Shown here: positions 8,640-15,139 of the stretch, in pieces
Layout: each line of letters begins with the position of its first letter
Position numbering within the stretch: position 1 is the first letter of the stretch
Source: a virus
Length of the DNA: 20,435 nt
Virus record (IMG/VR): IMGVR_UViG_3300044632_000562
Span: 1 to 20,435 of that record
Strand: one strand, 5' to 3'
The notes under the pieces: model-generated
The model's database searches: none
Seen by the model: the letters and a program-made list of their open reading frames with translations, nothing else
What the model was told of the DNA's origin: nothing
Translations under genes and position numbers: made by a program

Positions 8640-9683
8640 TTACGCCGGGACAACGGCTTCGGTGGAGGTGAGAGCATCGACCTTGCGGACAGGAATGCCC
8701 TGGAAGGTCAGCCACGACATCGGGGTGCCGAACTGCGACAGGCCCTTCTCGATGTCAAGAACGCCCTGCGTGCGGTCCATGGCCTGGATGCGCAGCGCGC
8801 TGTACAGCGTGCGGTTCATGTAGAAGCACGGCTTGATGCCGCCGAACGACGGAATGCGATCCATCGCACGGGCCATCAGCTTGATGATGTTCGTGGCAGC
8901 ACCCGTGCTCTGCGCGCCGCTGCCCGAGGTGGTGAAGACGCCATCCGTGCCCGAGCCGGTGTCGATGTTCGCAATGCGAACGACGTACCGCCAGTCCTTG
9001 ACCGCAAGACCCGGCTTCCACTGGAAGCGCGAGACGTACGCTTGCATGCGGTTGTCGCCCGAGAAGATCGTCTGGATGCCCAGATCTTCCTTCATCAGGC
9101 CCGCGTTGCTGCCCTTCGGGAACGGGCAGTAAACCGTACGATCCGACCAGCCGAGGAGGTAGATCGAAGCGTTGTTGCTACCGGAGCCACCACCATGCAG
9201 CACGTTCACGCTGTTGCCAACGGAAGTGGCGCGACTGTTGTAGCGGTTCGCAAGACCAAGGAACTGCTTGGGGTCCGTAGCCGGATTGCCACCGAACAGG
9301 CCCTGCACGAAGGTCTGGTTCATCGACTCGATGAACGCGGAGTCTTCCGTAAGGCGGAACTGGCTGGTGTTGCCGTTCAGCTTGGCGAGGTCAACGTCCA
9401 TCTCCGAACGCGCCTCGATCATCGCGCACGCCTCGTCCACCTGAGCCGTCGTGCTCTTGCTCGACGGGATGCCCGAGTTCAGAGCGCGGTAGTAGGTCGT
9501 CGGGAGGCCGGTGCGGATGATGACTCGATCGCCGGTCGGGAGGTTGCCTTCCTTCCAAACGCAGTCCTCAAGGACTTCGTTGGTCTGACTCAGCAGTTCG
9601 GCGATGTCGCCAATGCTGCCGTCGGGGTGAACACGCTTCGACCAGTCGGCCAGCGTGAGGTTGCTGCTTCCAAGAACTGCCAT
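8640..9683 (-). CDS. Major capsid protein (BPP-1-type)
   Basis: 347 aa, beginning MAVLGSSNLTLADWSKRV. The length, position between scaffold and cement genes, and the blocks NEVLEDCVWKEGNLPTGDRV (about 35-54) and MARAMDRIPSFGGIKPCFYM fit the major capsid proteins of BPP-1-like podoviruses, which adopt an HK97-type fold. It would assemble the icosahedral shell on the scaffold encoded just upstream. The 21 bp before the ATG contain no recognisable Shine-Dalgarno (see findings), so the start rests on family-like N-terminal sequence and close spacing to the upstream stop. Confidence 0.83.
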   Translation of the reverse strand: MAVLGSSNLTLADWSKRVHPDGSIGDIAELLSQTNEVLEDCVWKEGNLPTGDRVIIRTGLPTTYYRALNSGIPSSKSTTAQVDEACAMIEARSEMDVDLAKLNGNTSQFRLTEDSAFIESMNQTFVQGLFGGNPATDPKQFLGLANRYNSRATSVGNSVNVLHGGGSGSNNASIYLLGWSDRTVYCPFPKGSNAGLMKEDLGIQTIFSGDNRMQAYVSRFQWKPGLAVKDWRYVVRIANIDTGSGTDGVFTTSGSGAQSTGAATNIIKLMARAMDRIPSFGGIKPCFYMNRTLYSALRIQAMDRTQGVLDIEKGLSQFGTPMSWLTFQGIPVRKVDALTSTEAVVPA

Positions 9684-9704
9684 GATGATTCAGGGGGTTG
9701 GTGC

Positions 9705-10325
9705 CTACTTCGTCGAGTAGAAGGACTCGGCGATGGTGTTGAAGTCTCGCGGGCCAGTAGGCTTCTGGCTCGCAGTGCTCTTGCCGCCCACGAAATGATC
9801 CGTCGAGATCATCTCTCCGGCCTTGCGGAACAACCGCACCATCTCGGGATGGTTGGCGAGGCCGGAATCCTTCAGCAGTTCCTTGAGGGTCGGAGAAGCA
9901 AGTGCCTCGTACGCCTTGTTGGCGAGCTTCAGGCTCTCATCGAGCTTCGCGCCGCCGAACTCGGGATCGTTCTTGGACTGCTCAAGCCATTCGGCGCGCA
10001 AGTTCGTCAGCTTGGTTTCCTCGGCCTTCTTGAGAGCCGGGGCCATCTGATCGAGCATCTTCTGCGCGCCTTCTTGGTTCAGACCCATGGACTTGGCGAG
10101 GTCCGTGTACGTTGACAGGACGTTGGCGTCGTACTCACCCTTCAGGGTGTAGTCCTGAGCCTTTGGAGCCTCGCTGTTCTGCTGCTTGCCTGCCTCGGCA
10201 TCCTGCTTCGGCGCGGCTTGTGCCTCCGTCTTCGCAGGCTCCGTTGCCGGGGTCTGCGCAGGCGTAGTCGCTGCGGCTTGGCCTTGGTTGGTGGTTGGGG
10301 CGGCCCCCGTCAGCATTTCAGTCAT
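9705..10325 (-). CDS. Capsid scaffolding protein
   Basis: 206 aa. The first 60 residues are low-complexity Ala/Pro/Gln/Glu/Lys. The rest is strongly helical and charged, with LTNLRAEWLEQSKNDPEFGG (about 101-120), a motif seen in many phage scaffolds and prohead assembly proteins. Its place directly upstream of the capsid gene supports a role as internal scaffold, lost during maturation. No protease catalytic motif is visible. The ATG at 10325 overlaps the end of the preceding gene by 8 bp, suggesting coupling; an alternative in-frame Met lies three codons in. Confidence 0.72.
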   Translation of the reverse strand: MTEMLTGAAPTTNQGQAAATTPAQTPATEPAKTEAQAAPKQDAEAGKQQNSEAPKAQDYTLKGEYDANVLSTYTDLAKSMGLNQEGAQKMLDQMAPALKKAEETKLTNLRAEWLEQSKNDPEFGGAKLDESLKLANKAYEALASPTLKELLKDSGLANHPEMVRLFRKAGEMISTDHFVGGKSTASQKPTGPRDFNTIAESFYSTK

Positions 10326-10638
10326 GCTTGTCTTGCGCGGCTTCGCGCATCATCAGCGGGTAGAGGTCAGAGCAATGCACGTTGACCAAGCCCAGAATCC
10401 TGCGCGCTGCATCTCGCCTACCTTCCTCAAAGGCCATAACCCCGAAGTTGGTGTTGAAGATGGAGTGAAAGACTCCGGCCTTGGACAGCAACCGATGCAC
10501 AATGCGCCGGCCCTGCTTCTTGCCCATGAGCCACTTCACGTCCTCCACTTCCGATTCGGAAGCCAGACGTTCCCGCAAAGCTCTGTCTTGCTCTGCGGCC
10601 TTCTGGCCTTCAATGTCGTGGGGGTCGTAGTCGCTCAC
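10318..10638 (-). CDS. Bbp19-like phage protein
   Basis: 106 aa. The core WLMGKKQGRRIVHRLLSKAG (36-55), then FNTNFGVMAFEEGRRDAARRI and LYPLMMREAAQ, match the pattern of the small Bbp19-type family of BPP-1-like phages, found next to the scaffold gene. The molecular function is unknown; head assembly is inferred from location. The start is a GTG (10636-10638) with no convincing Shine-Dalgarno, preceded by the duplicated 42-nt element. The stop lies 8 bp inside the scaffold gene. Confidence 0.7.
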   Translation of the reverse strand: MSDYDPHDIEGQKAAEQDRALRERLASESEVEDVKWLMGKKQGRRIVHRLLSKAGVFHSIFNTNFGVMAFEEGRRDAARRILGLVNVHCSDLYPLMMREAAQDKHD

Positions 10639-10680
10639 TACGCCGACGCTATGGACGGCGGAAAAGCACCATGCACCCCG
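10639..10680 (-). repeat. Intergenic element copy B
   Basis: The 42 nt between the upstream stop (TAA, 10681-10683) and the GTG of the Bbp19-like gene align with the 43 nt at 17610-17652. Thirty-five of 44 columns are identical, with three single-base gaps. Both copies begin CGGGGTGCATG right after a stop codon and both contain TAGCGTCG near the 3' end. This copy can form a CGCCG/CGGCG stem. The function is unknown. Confidence 0.7.
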
Positions 10681-10983
10681 TTACAGTGCGGCGAATACGG
10701 CAGCCAGGATTCGCGTCAAAGCCTTTGTCCAGGCTTCGCGCACGATCTCCTGCACCTGAATCCGATGGGTCATGGCTCGGTTCTGCGCCTCGGCAGACAG
10801 CGACCGATAGATGCTGGTGACATCCTCGCCCCTGGCTAGGCGAATAGGCAGCATTGCCGCATCCTCTGCCATTGCAAGCAAGTTTGCCCGCAGGATCGGG
10901 TCTTGGACATCGGCCTTGAGCGACGCCAGCAGGGCGTGCAACTCGTCCTTGAGGATCGACTCGATCTGGTTGGGGACCGGCAT
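10681..10983 (-). CDS. Small helical protein of unknown function
   Basis: 100 aa, MPVPNQIESILKDELHALLA. The start is set at ATG 10981-10983, which overlaps the preceding TGA by one base (TGATG), a typical coupling junction; longer in-frame extensions run antisense-like through the lipoprotein gene and are Arg/Gly-rich. The sequence is predicted almost wholly helical and amphipathic, with a short hydrophobic tail (ILAAVFAAL) that is too short to be a confident membrane span. It is the last gene of the putative lysis-type group. I do not recognise the family. Confidence 0.6.
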   Translation of the reverse strand: MPVPNQIESILKDELHALLASLKADVQDPILRANLLAMAEDAAMLPIRLARGEDVTSIYRSLSAEAQNRAMTHRIQVQEIVREAWTKALTRILAAVFAAL

Positions 10984-11225
10984 CAGCGCACCCCGGTTGC
11001 CTTGGCGGCGGCCATCACCCGCTCGCGCCACGCCTCCAGACCGCGCAGGTAGGTCGCCTTGTCTGCCTCCGACAGCTTGGTGTCGTCCGTGACGTACGAG
11101 GCGAACATGGGGGCGAACCATTCGTAGGTCGCCACATCCGCCGACGCCATTTGGGCGTCTGGGCAGGCGCACGCGCAAAGCAGAAGGGACGCCGCGAGCG
11201 CGGCACGACGGGCGATGGTCTTCAT
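10983..11225 (-). CDS. Small lipoprotein, possible outer-membrane spanin
   Basis: 80 aa. MKTIARR, then a hydrophobic core ALAASLLL and a cluster of cysteines (17, 19, 21), make a lipoprotein signal; L-C-A-C places the likely lipidated residue at Cys19. The mature part of about 60 residues is polar and not proline-rich, so it is not a classic Rz1. The ATG overlaps the stop of the two-TM gene (ATGA), so the pair is translationally coupled, as in many lysis cassettes. A role in outer-membrane disruption is an inference from size, signal and neighbour; it may instead be a surface or exclusion lipoprotein. Confidence 0.6.
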   Translation of the reverse strand: MKTIARRAALAASLLLCACACPDAQMASADVATYEWFAPMFASYVTDDTKLSEADKATYLRGLEAWRERVMAAAKATGVR

Positions 11226-11581
11226 ACTTCTCTGTCTTGGAGGAGTGCGATCAGCCGAGCCTCGCGCCGATCGGTGTCGGTGCGCGCCTCGGCCAGGATC
11301 TTGGTAACCGTGTCGGCGAAGGTGCCGCTGATCTTGCTCGCCGTCTCCAGGTGCTGCGACACGACGCGATCGTGAGCGACGCGCAGCCGCTCCTCACGCT
11401 GGAGGAAGTACCACGCAACGCCGAAGGCGAGGCCGCCGCTACCGACGCCCAGCAGCTTGTCCCATGGGATCGAGACGAGGTCTTGCGCGGGCATTCCTGC
11501 TTGGGTGACAATGGCGACACTGCCGCCAGCGACAACCGCCGCGAGGCTTGACAAGACTGCGTGGCTCATGCTCATCGCCAT
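11222..11581 (-). CDS. Two-TM membrane protein, holin-like or spanin-like
   Basis: 119 aa. Hydrophobic segments at about 8-29 (AVLSSLAAVVAGGSVAIV) and 43-61 (LLGVGSGGLAFGVAWYFLQ) are followed by a charged helical tail of about 55 residues rich in Arg, Glu and Asp. Two membrane spans and small size fit a holin; the long coiled-coil tail recalls an inner-membrane spanin, which normally has one span. The N-terminus has three closely spaced Met codons (1, 3, 5), so alternative starts are possible. The stop overlaps the lipoprotein start. A GAGAAAG site precedes the first ATG. No endolysin gene is nearby, so the lysis assignment is tentative. Confidence 0.55.
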   Translation of the reverse strand: MAMSMSHAVLSSLAAVVAGGSVAIVTQAGMPAQDLVSIPWDKLLGVGSGGLAFGVAWYFLQREERLRVAHDRVVSQHLETASKISGTFADTVTKILAEARTDTDRREARLIALLQDREV

Positions 11582-11655
11582 AACACTTTCTCGCTGGCGA
11601 GCTTAGAAGAAAAGTCAAACATCTTTTTTCTGTTTCGCCACTAAGATGGAAACGA

Positions 11656-11835
11656 CTACTTCCAGACTCCGCCGACTCTGATAAGCGGTGTGCAAGTTTT
11701 CCATACCCCGCTGACCTTCAGCCACACGGTGGTCTGCTTCCACACGCCGCCGACCTTCAGCCAGCATTTACTGGTCGGCGGTGCACTTGTCGTCAGGGCG
11801 GCGGTTGACGGGACTCTGACCCTCAGTAGCGGCAC
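11656..11835 (-). CDS. 59-aa tail protein made of LKVGGVWK repeats
   Basis: A GTG at 11833-11835, six bases after AGGAG and one base after the LamG-like gene's stop, opens 59 codons ending in TAG at 11656-11658. The C-terminal 36 residues are a 13-residue tandem repeat: CWLKVGGVWKQTT, VWLKVSGVWKTCT, PLIRVGGVWK. The excellent Shine-Dalgarno, exact junction and clean repeat support a real gene despite its size. Similar 'KVGGVWK' repeats occur, from memory, in small phage tail-associated proteins. The position at the end of the fibre module suggests a virion accessory or fibre tip; the function is unknown. Confidence 0.7.
   Translation of the reverse strand: MPLLRVRVPSTAALTTSAPPTSKCWLKVGGVWKQTTVWLKVSGVWKTCTPLIRVGGVWK
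11659..11766 (-). repeat. 39-bp tandem repeat, 2.8 copies
   Basis: Copies at 11728-11766, 11689-11727 and a partial copy at 11659-11688 encode the 13-residue LKVGGVWK units. On the plus strand the shared core is visible as the similar segments CGACCTTCAGCCA and TGACCTTCAGCCA. Confidence 0.75.
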
Positions 11836-11836
11836 G

Positions 11837-12631
11837 CTAGTCTCCTATGACCGGCGGGCGGTTCTTGAACGGGTGGTCTGCGATCAAGCGCGATCGTGGC
11901 AAACCGCCCCAGCGATGCGCCAGATAGCCCTCAATTTTCCGCAAGTCGTCCAGTGACCAGTCCGATATCATGATGATTTCCGAAAAACGTGCCTGGCTTG
12001 GGAAAGTTGTGGCATTTTTCCGGACGCCGAATACTTTTTGGTACAGCGTTGCAGACGCTGGTGATCGGCTGAGAGATACCGACCGTCCATTCAGGTGCCC
12101 CCGCAGTTCGGGGTCGGCTGCTGGACCGTACGCGCCGCCCATGATGCAGTCGTCGAAGAACGATTGCGGCGTGCCGGTTGGCGTGTCGGCGTAGGGTCCG
12201 CCATCGAAGTTGATGGCCCGAATTGATCCGACGCTTTGAAGATGCACCTCCTGCACGCTTTCAGCACCAGACGCCCAACTTGACCACAAGAAGGGAGGAA
12301 CCGCGCTATTGGTGGGATATCCGTGGATTGCGAATATAGCGGTCTTTTGTGGTGTCGTGTTTACCGTAAGGAGGTAGTCGTTCAACCCGTCAAAATTGAC
12401 TGACGGACGCCCCGCAAATGTGCCCAGCAACGGCGCGTTGACGCCGCTGCTTTGAAGATGGTTTCCTTTGCCCGACTGGTCTCTCCACTCGGTAACCGCA
12501 GAGCCAGACAACGTGAAGGATGCGGAAACCGAGGCGTCATACCAGCCGAGAAGGCGTCTACCAAAAAGCACAGGCGTCCACAGCCGCCCCTGCAACCGTG
12601 CCGTATCCACTAGATTGACGCCCCGTGGCAT
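11837..12631 (-). CDS. LamG/concanavalin-like receptor-binding protein
   Basis: 264 aa. After a short lead, LLGWYDASVSASFTLSGSAV, WRDQSGKGNHLQSSG and PSVNFDGLNDYLL (about residues 28-90) form the hallmark opening of LamG-like jelly-roll domains. The end has FSEIIMISDWSLDDLRKIEGYLAHRWG, the usual closing helix. Such domains bind carbohydrates or proteins and are common on phage fibres. It starts after an AGGAAGTGA site two bases beyond the previous stop. It lies in the fibre module, so host-receptor binding is inferred. The sequence shows no variable-repeat features of a diversity-generating retroelement. Confidence 0.7.
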   Translation of the reverse strand: MPRGVNLVDTARLQGRLWTPVLFGRRLLGWYDASVSASFTLSGSAVTEWRDQSGKGNHLQSSGVNAPLLGTFAGRPSVNFDGLNDYLLTVNTTPQKTAIFAIHGYPTNSAVPPFLWSSWASGAESVQEVHLQSVGSIRAINFDGGPYADTPTGTPQSFFDDCIMGGAYGPAADPELRGHLNGRSVSLSRSPASATLYQKVFGVRKNATTFPSQARFSEIIMISDWSLDDLRKIEGYLAHRWGGLPRSRLIADHPFKNRPPVIGD

Positions 12632-12632
12632 G

Positions 12633-13046
12633 TCAGTTCACTTCCTCGTTGAAAGCCCTTACGTAGATTTCGTTCCCGCTCGCCGCCAGCGCCACGCCCG
12701 CGTTGTTGATGATCGAGAAACGCAGCGAGAACGGGTACAGGCGCACCAGCGGGACGTTGACGATCTTCGCCGACGCGCCAGTGGTCAGCGGCATCGTGTA
12801 AAGATCGCCGCCGACAGCATCGCCTAAATCCGTGCCATCGCTCGCCGTGACGCGCAGCGTGATGCTGCCGCCAGCTGCCGGCGTGATGCTGCCGAGCTTG
12901 ATCGTCACGAAACCGTACAAGTCACGGGTGGTGCTGTTGTCGTAGGTGACGCGGCTCGATTCGGACCCGTTTGCGACCGAGTTGAGCGTCGTGCCCGCAA
13001 GGTTACTGCTGCGGGTTGACGGTGTTGACCATTTTGCTGTTGCCAT
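12633..13046 (-). CDS. Beta-rich virion/fibre accessory protein
   Basis: 137 aa, MATAKWSTPSTRSSNLAGTTLNS. The pattern DLYGFVTIKLGSITPAAGGSITLRV in the middle and VRLYPFSLRFSIINNAGVALAASGNEIYVRAFNE at the end is one I associate with small jelly-roll-like proteins in phage tail-fibre regions. The strong Shine-Dalgarno AAGGAG overlaps the stop of the 40-aa gene upstream. The exact function is unknown; it is probably a structural partner of the fibre or LamG-like protein. Confidence 0.65.
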   Translation of the reverse strand: MATAKWSTPSTRSSNLAGTTLNSVANGSESSRVTYDNSTTRDLYGFVTIKLGSITPAAGGSITLRVTASDGTDLGDAVGGDLYTMPLTTGASAKIVNVPLVRLYPFSLRFSIINNAGVALAASGNEIYVRAFNEEVN

Positions 13047-13058
13047 ATTGTTTTCTCC

Positions 13059-13181
13059 TTACACTTTACCCCCTGGCCAACCCCACGGCGTCTGTATCTG
13101 CGCGGTCTTGCCGGAGTAACTGACCTCGCGCGTAGCGACCTTCGCGCCGGTGCCTGGGGTGTATCCTACGTTGCCGGCCAT
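13059..13181 (-). CDS. 40-aa putative virion protein
   Basis: ATG at 13179-13181, two bases after the fibre gene stop, to TAA at 13059-13061. The product starts MAGNVGYTPGTGAKVATREV and ends WGWPGGKV. The segment YTPGTGAKVATREVSYSGK resembles the N-terminal motif of small phage structural proteins of the type 'GxGAxVAxDxIxGxxYQ'. It fills an otherwise empty 137-bp gap between two real genes with tight junctions, and its stop overlaps the Shine-Dalgarno of the next gene. Function unknown. Confidence 0.55.
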   Translation of the reverse strand: MAGNVGYTPGTGAKVATREVSYSGKTAQIQTPWGWPGGKV

Positions 13182-13183
13182 GG

Positions 13184-14356
13184 TCAGACGTACTGGAGGT
13201 AGATGTCGCCGTCAGCGCCGCCGGTTGGCGACGCCGTACCGCTGCTGATGTTTTGCGTTGCTGCGCTGCCGAGGCCGAGCGTCGTGCGCTGCGATGCGGC
13301 GTCAGCGTCATCAATCAGTGCGCGGCCTGCTGCGGTGCATGAGATTGTCTCGGGAACGCCAGTGCTTGGAGACTGGCGACCGATCAGCGTGTCGGTGGCG
13401 AGGTTCGCCATCTTTGACAACGTGACCGCGCCCGTGGCGATCGTAGTCGTGTTACTGCCGGCGGATGCCTCGACATCGCCAAGCAACTGGCTGCGCCTGA
13501 TGCCGCTACCGTGGAACTCGACACCGTTGCCAACGCCGACTTCCTGCGGTGCCCCGGTGCTACCAGCGTGCCGGCCAACCAGATGGTGGCTGGTGATGTC
13601 CTGCATCTTGGCGAACGTGACAGCCGCATGGTCGATGGTCCACGTTGCGCCAGACGCCGAGACGGTGATGTCGCCCTTGTCGCCGTCCGTCACGCCGCCA
13701 CCAGTCGCCGCCAGCGTGGTGCCGGTCATCGAAAGGCCCGATCCGAGCGTGATCTCTTGCACGTCGCCCGAGCCGCTGTCGCCACGGCCAAGCAGCCGCG
13801 ACGCCGCCGAGACGTTCTGAATCTTGGCGTATGTCACGGCATCGTTGGCGATCGTCGCCGCGAAGCTGCCCGTGCCGCTGCCGGTGACATCGCCGGTCAG
13901 CGTGATGGTCTGATCGCCTGTGTTCGTGCCGCTGCTGGTGCCGCTGAACGTGCCCGACTGCGTCGCCAGCGTGCCAAGGCCCAGCGTCGTGCGCTGCGCC
14001 GCCGCGTCAACGTCATCGAGGATTGCTCGGCCTGCTGCGGTACAGGCAATCTCCTCGATGTCGCCAGCCCCCGCCGTGCTGCGCCCGAGGAGGCGATCCG
14101 TAGCGCTGACGTTCTGGATCTTTGCGTACGTCACCGCGTCGTTGTCGATCGTCCACGTCGCGCCGCCTGCGCTGACCGTGATGTCGCCCTTGTCGCCAGT
14201 GGTCAGGCCCGTGCCCGCCGCCGCCACGACCGCCCAGTACGTCGTCCACGAGCCGCCGACGCCCGGCTCGTCGCTCGCGCTGCTCGTGTGGTCCAGAATG
14301 CAGACGTAACTGCTGCCACCGTTCCCGACGACCTGCCCGCGATAGTAGACGGTCAC
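13184..14356 (-). CDS. Tail fibre protein with internal repeats
   Basis: 390 aa from a GTG at 14354-14356, chosen because AGGGGG lies at good spacing and the codon overlaps the previous stop (GTGA); a GTG two codons earlier is too close to it. After an N-terminal YYRGQVV...YVCILDHTS region, the protein consists of repeated blocks: 'AVTxxKxxxxxxxxLxGR' at about 74-92, 173-191, 245-262 and 310-327; GDKGDITVSA-GATWTID at 54-71 and 225-242; and CTAAGRA..DD.DAA.QRTTLGLG at 105-128 and 340-363. This is the usual make-up of elongated trimeric fibre shafts. It probably reaches the host surface with the smaller proteins encoded next to it. Confidence 0.8.
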   Translation of the reverse strand: MTVYYRGQVVGNGGSSYVCILDHTSSASDEPGVGGSWTTYWAVVAAAGTGLTTGDKGDITVSAGGATWTIDNDAVTYAKIQNVSATDRLLGRSTAGAGDIEEIACTAAGRAILDDVDAAAQRTTLGLGTLATQSGTFSGTSSGTNTGDQTITLTGDVTGSGTGSFAATIANDAVTYAKIQNVSAASRLLGRGDSGSGDVQEITLGSGLSMTGTTLAATGGGVTDGDKGDITVSASGATWTIDHAAVTFAKMQDITSHHLVGRHAGSTGAPQEVGVGNGVEFHGSGIRRSQLLGDVEASAGSNTTTIATGAVTLSKMANLATDTLIGRQSPSTGVPETISCTAAGRALIDDADAASQRTTLGLGSAATQNISSGTASPTGGADGDIYLQYV

Positions 14357-14628
14357 GACCACGCCCCCTGGTACTGCGACAGGAAGATGCCGTCAGGAAT
14401 GGTCCCACCCCACGACCCGGCCCACTGGAGATTGCCACCGCCCCCAGTGGAACTGATGACTTGCCACGAACCGTCGCCCGCCAAGAACTCGTCTACGTTT
14501 CCGCTGTAGACCAGCGACGCGCCTTGAGAGAAACCCAGCCGCAACACTTCACGACGGAGCACCTCGCCAGCCACAGGGATGTTCCTGGGCTGGTCGCGCT
14601 CACCGCCGCGTCTGCTGCTTCCAGACAT
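14353..14628 (-). CDS. Small fibre-associated protein
   Basis: 91 aa. The first 25 residues are Arg-rich. LGFSQGASLVYSGNVDEFLAGDGSWQVIS is a common phage fibre motif ('FLxGDGxW'), and the C-terminus is Gly/Trp-rich (GGNLQWAGSWGGTIPDG). Its ATG overlaps the preceding TAA (TAATG), and its TGA overlaps the fibre start (GTGA), so the three genes are translationally coupled. It could be an N-terminal attachment segment of the fibre that has become a separate gene. No frameshift signal was noticed at the junction. Confidence 0.6.
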   Translation of the reverse strand: MSGSSRRGGERDQPRNIPVAGEVLRREVLRLGFSQGASLVYSGNVDEFLAGDGSWQVISSTGGGGNLQWAGSWGGTIPDGIFLSQYQGAWS

Positions 14629-15134
14629 TACCAGAAGGCGACTGCGGTGAGGCCGGTCGTGGCGAACATGCGACGCGCCTTGATGGGCAGCCAGAGCGAC
14701 TGCGCGGCACCCGTGGCAAACGACATTTGCGTCGTTCCGGTCCCGCCTACGACGGCGAGGGTGGTGTCAACGTCTACGCTGACCGTCGTGCTTGGGCCGA
14801 CGTAGATCGCGTTGCATGGCGTCGCAAACTCCAAGACGAACGAGTTTCCGGAAGCCGGGGCAGCGGTCAACGCCGTAGCTAGCACAAAGTTGGTGGCGTT
14901 GTCCTGCGCCACAATCGCAGTCTGCCCCGCAGCAGGACCATCAAGAAACCTAATCCGCAATCCGACCGAGTTGGACGTTCCCGTCTTGCCGTTTGGGTTG
15001 ATGGTGGTCGTAGTCGAACCCGTGGTGACGGTGCCGTGCTGCGGAGTAGTACCCGCGTGTGCAACCGGAAACGGATGCGCCAATCCGTAGGTGTGCTGCC
15101 CCACGGGATCGACGTTGTAGAGAGGTGCAACCAT
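14628..15134 (-). CDS. Beta-rich structural protein, possibly spike-base-like
   Basis: 168 aa. The C-terminal segment CNAIYVGPSTTVSVDVDTTL followed by LPIKARRMFATTGLTAVAF resembles small phage and gene-transfer-agent spike-base proteins ('AIYVGxxGxV...LPIRxxRVxATGTTA'). The central part is Thr/Ala/Gly-rich beta sequence. The gene follows the portal stop by five bases, and GGAGC lies about 14 bases ahead of the ATG. It leads the fibre module, which suits a baseplate or fibre-attachment role. The assignment rests on a short C-terminal motif only. Confidence 0.5.
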   Translation of the reverse strand: MVAPLYNVDPVGQHTYGLAHPFPVAHAGTTPQHGTVTTGSTTTTINPNGKTGTSNSVGLRIRFLDGPAAGQTAIVAQDNATNFVLATALTAAPASGNSFVLEFATPCNAIYVGPSTTVSVDVDTTLAVVGGTGTTQMSFATGAAQSLWLPIKARRMFATTGLTAVAFW

Positions 15135-15139
15135 GGTGA

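Noticed and set aside
8625-10115. 496-aa plus-strand open frame
   Set aside because: Antisense to the major capsid and scaffold genes, with Arg/Ala/His-rich composition and no recognisable domain; a shadow frame.
11574-11622. 16-residue upstream frame (MFDFSSKLASEKVLWR) overlapping the two-TM gene start
   Set aside because: It might be a leader peptide for coupling, but one short frame with a poor ribosome site is not enough evidence.
11837-14356. Diversity-generating retroelement target (as in BPP-1)
   Set aside because: The head genes recall BPP-1, but no reverse transcriptase, template repeat or adenine-rich variable repeat with a C-type lectin fold was seen in the window.
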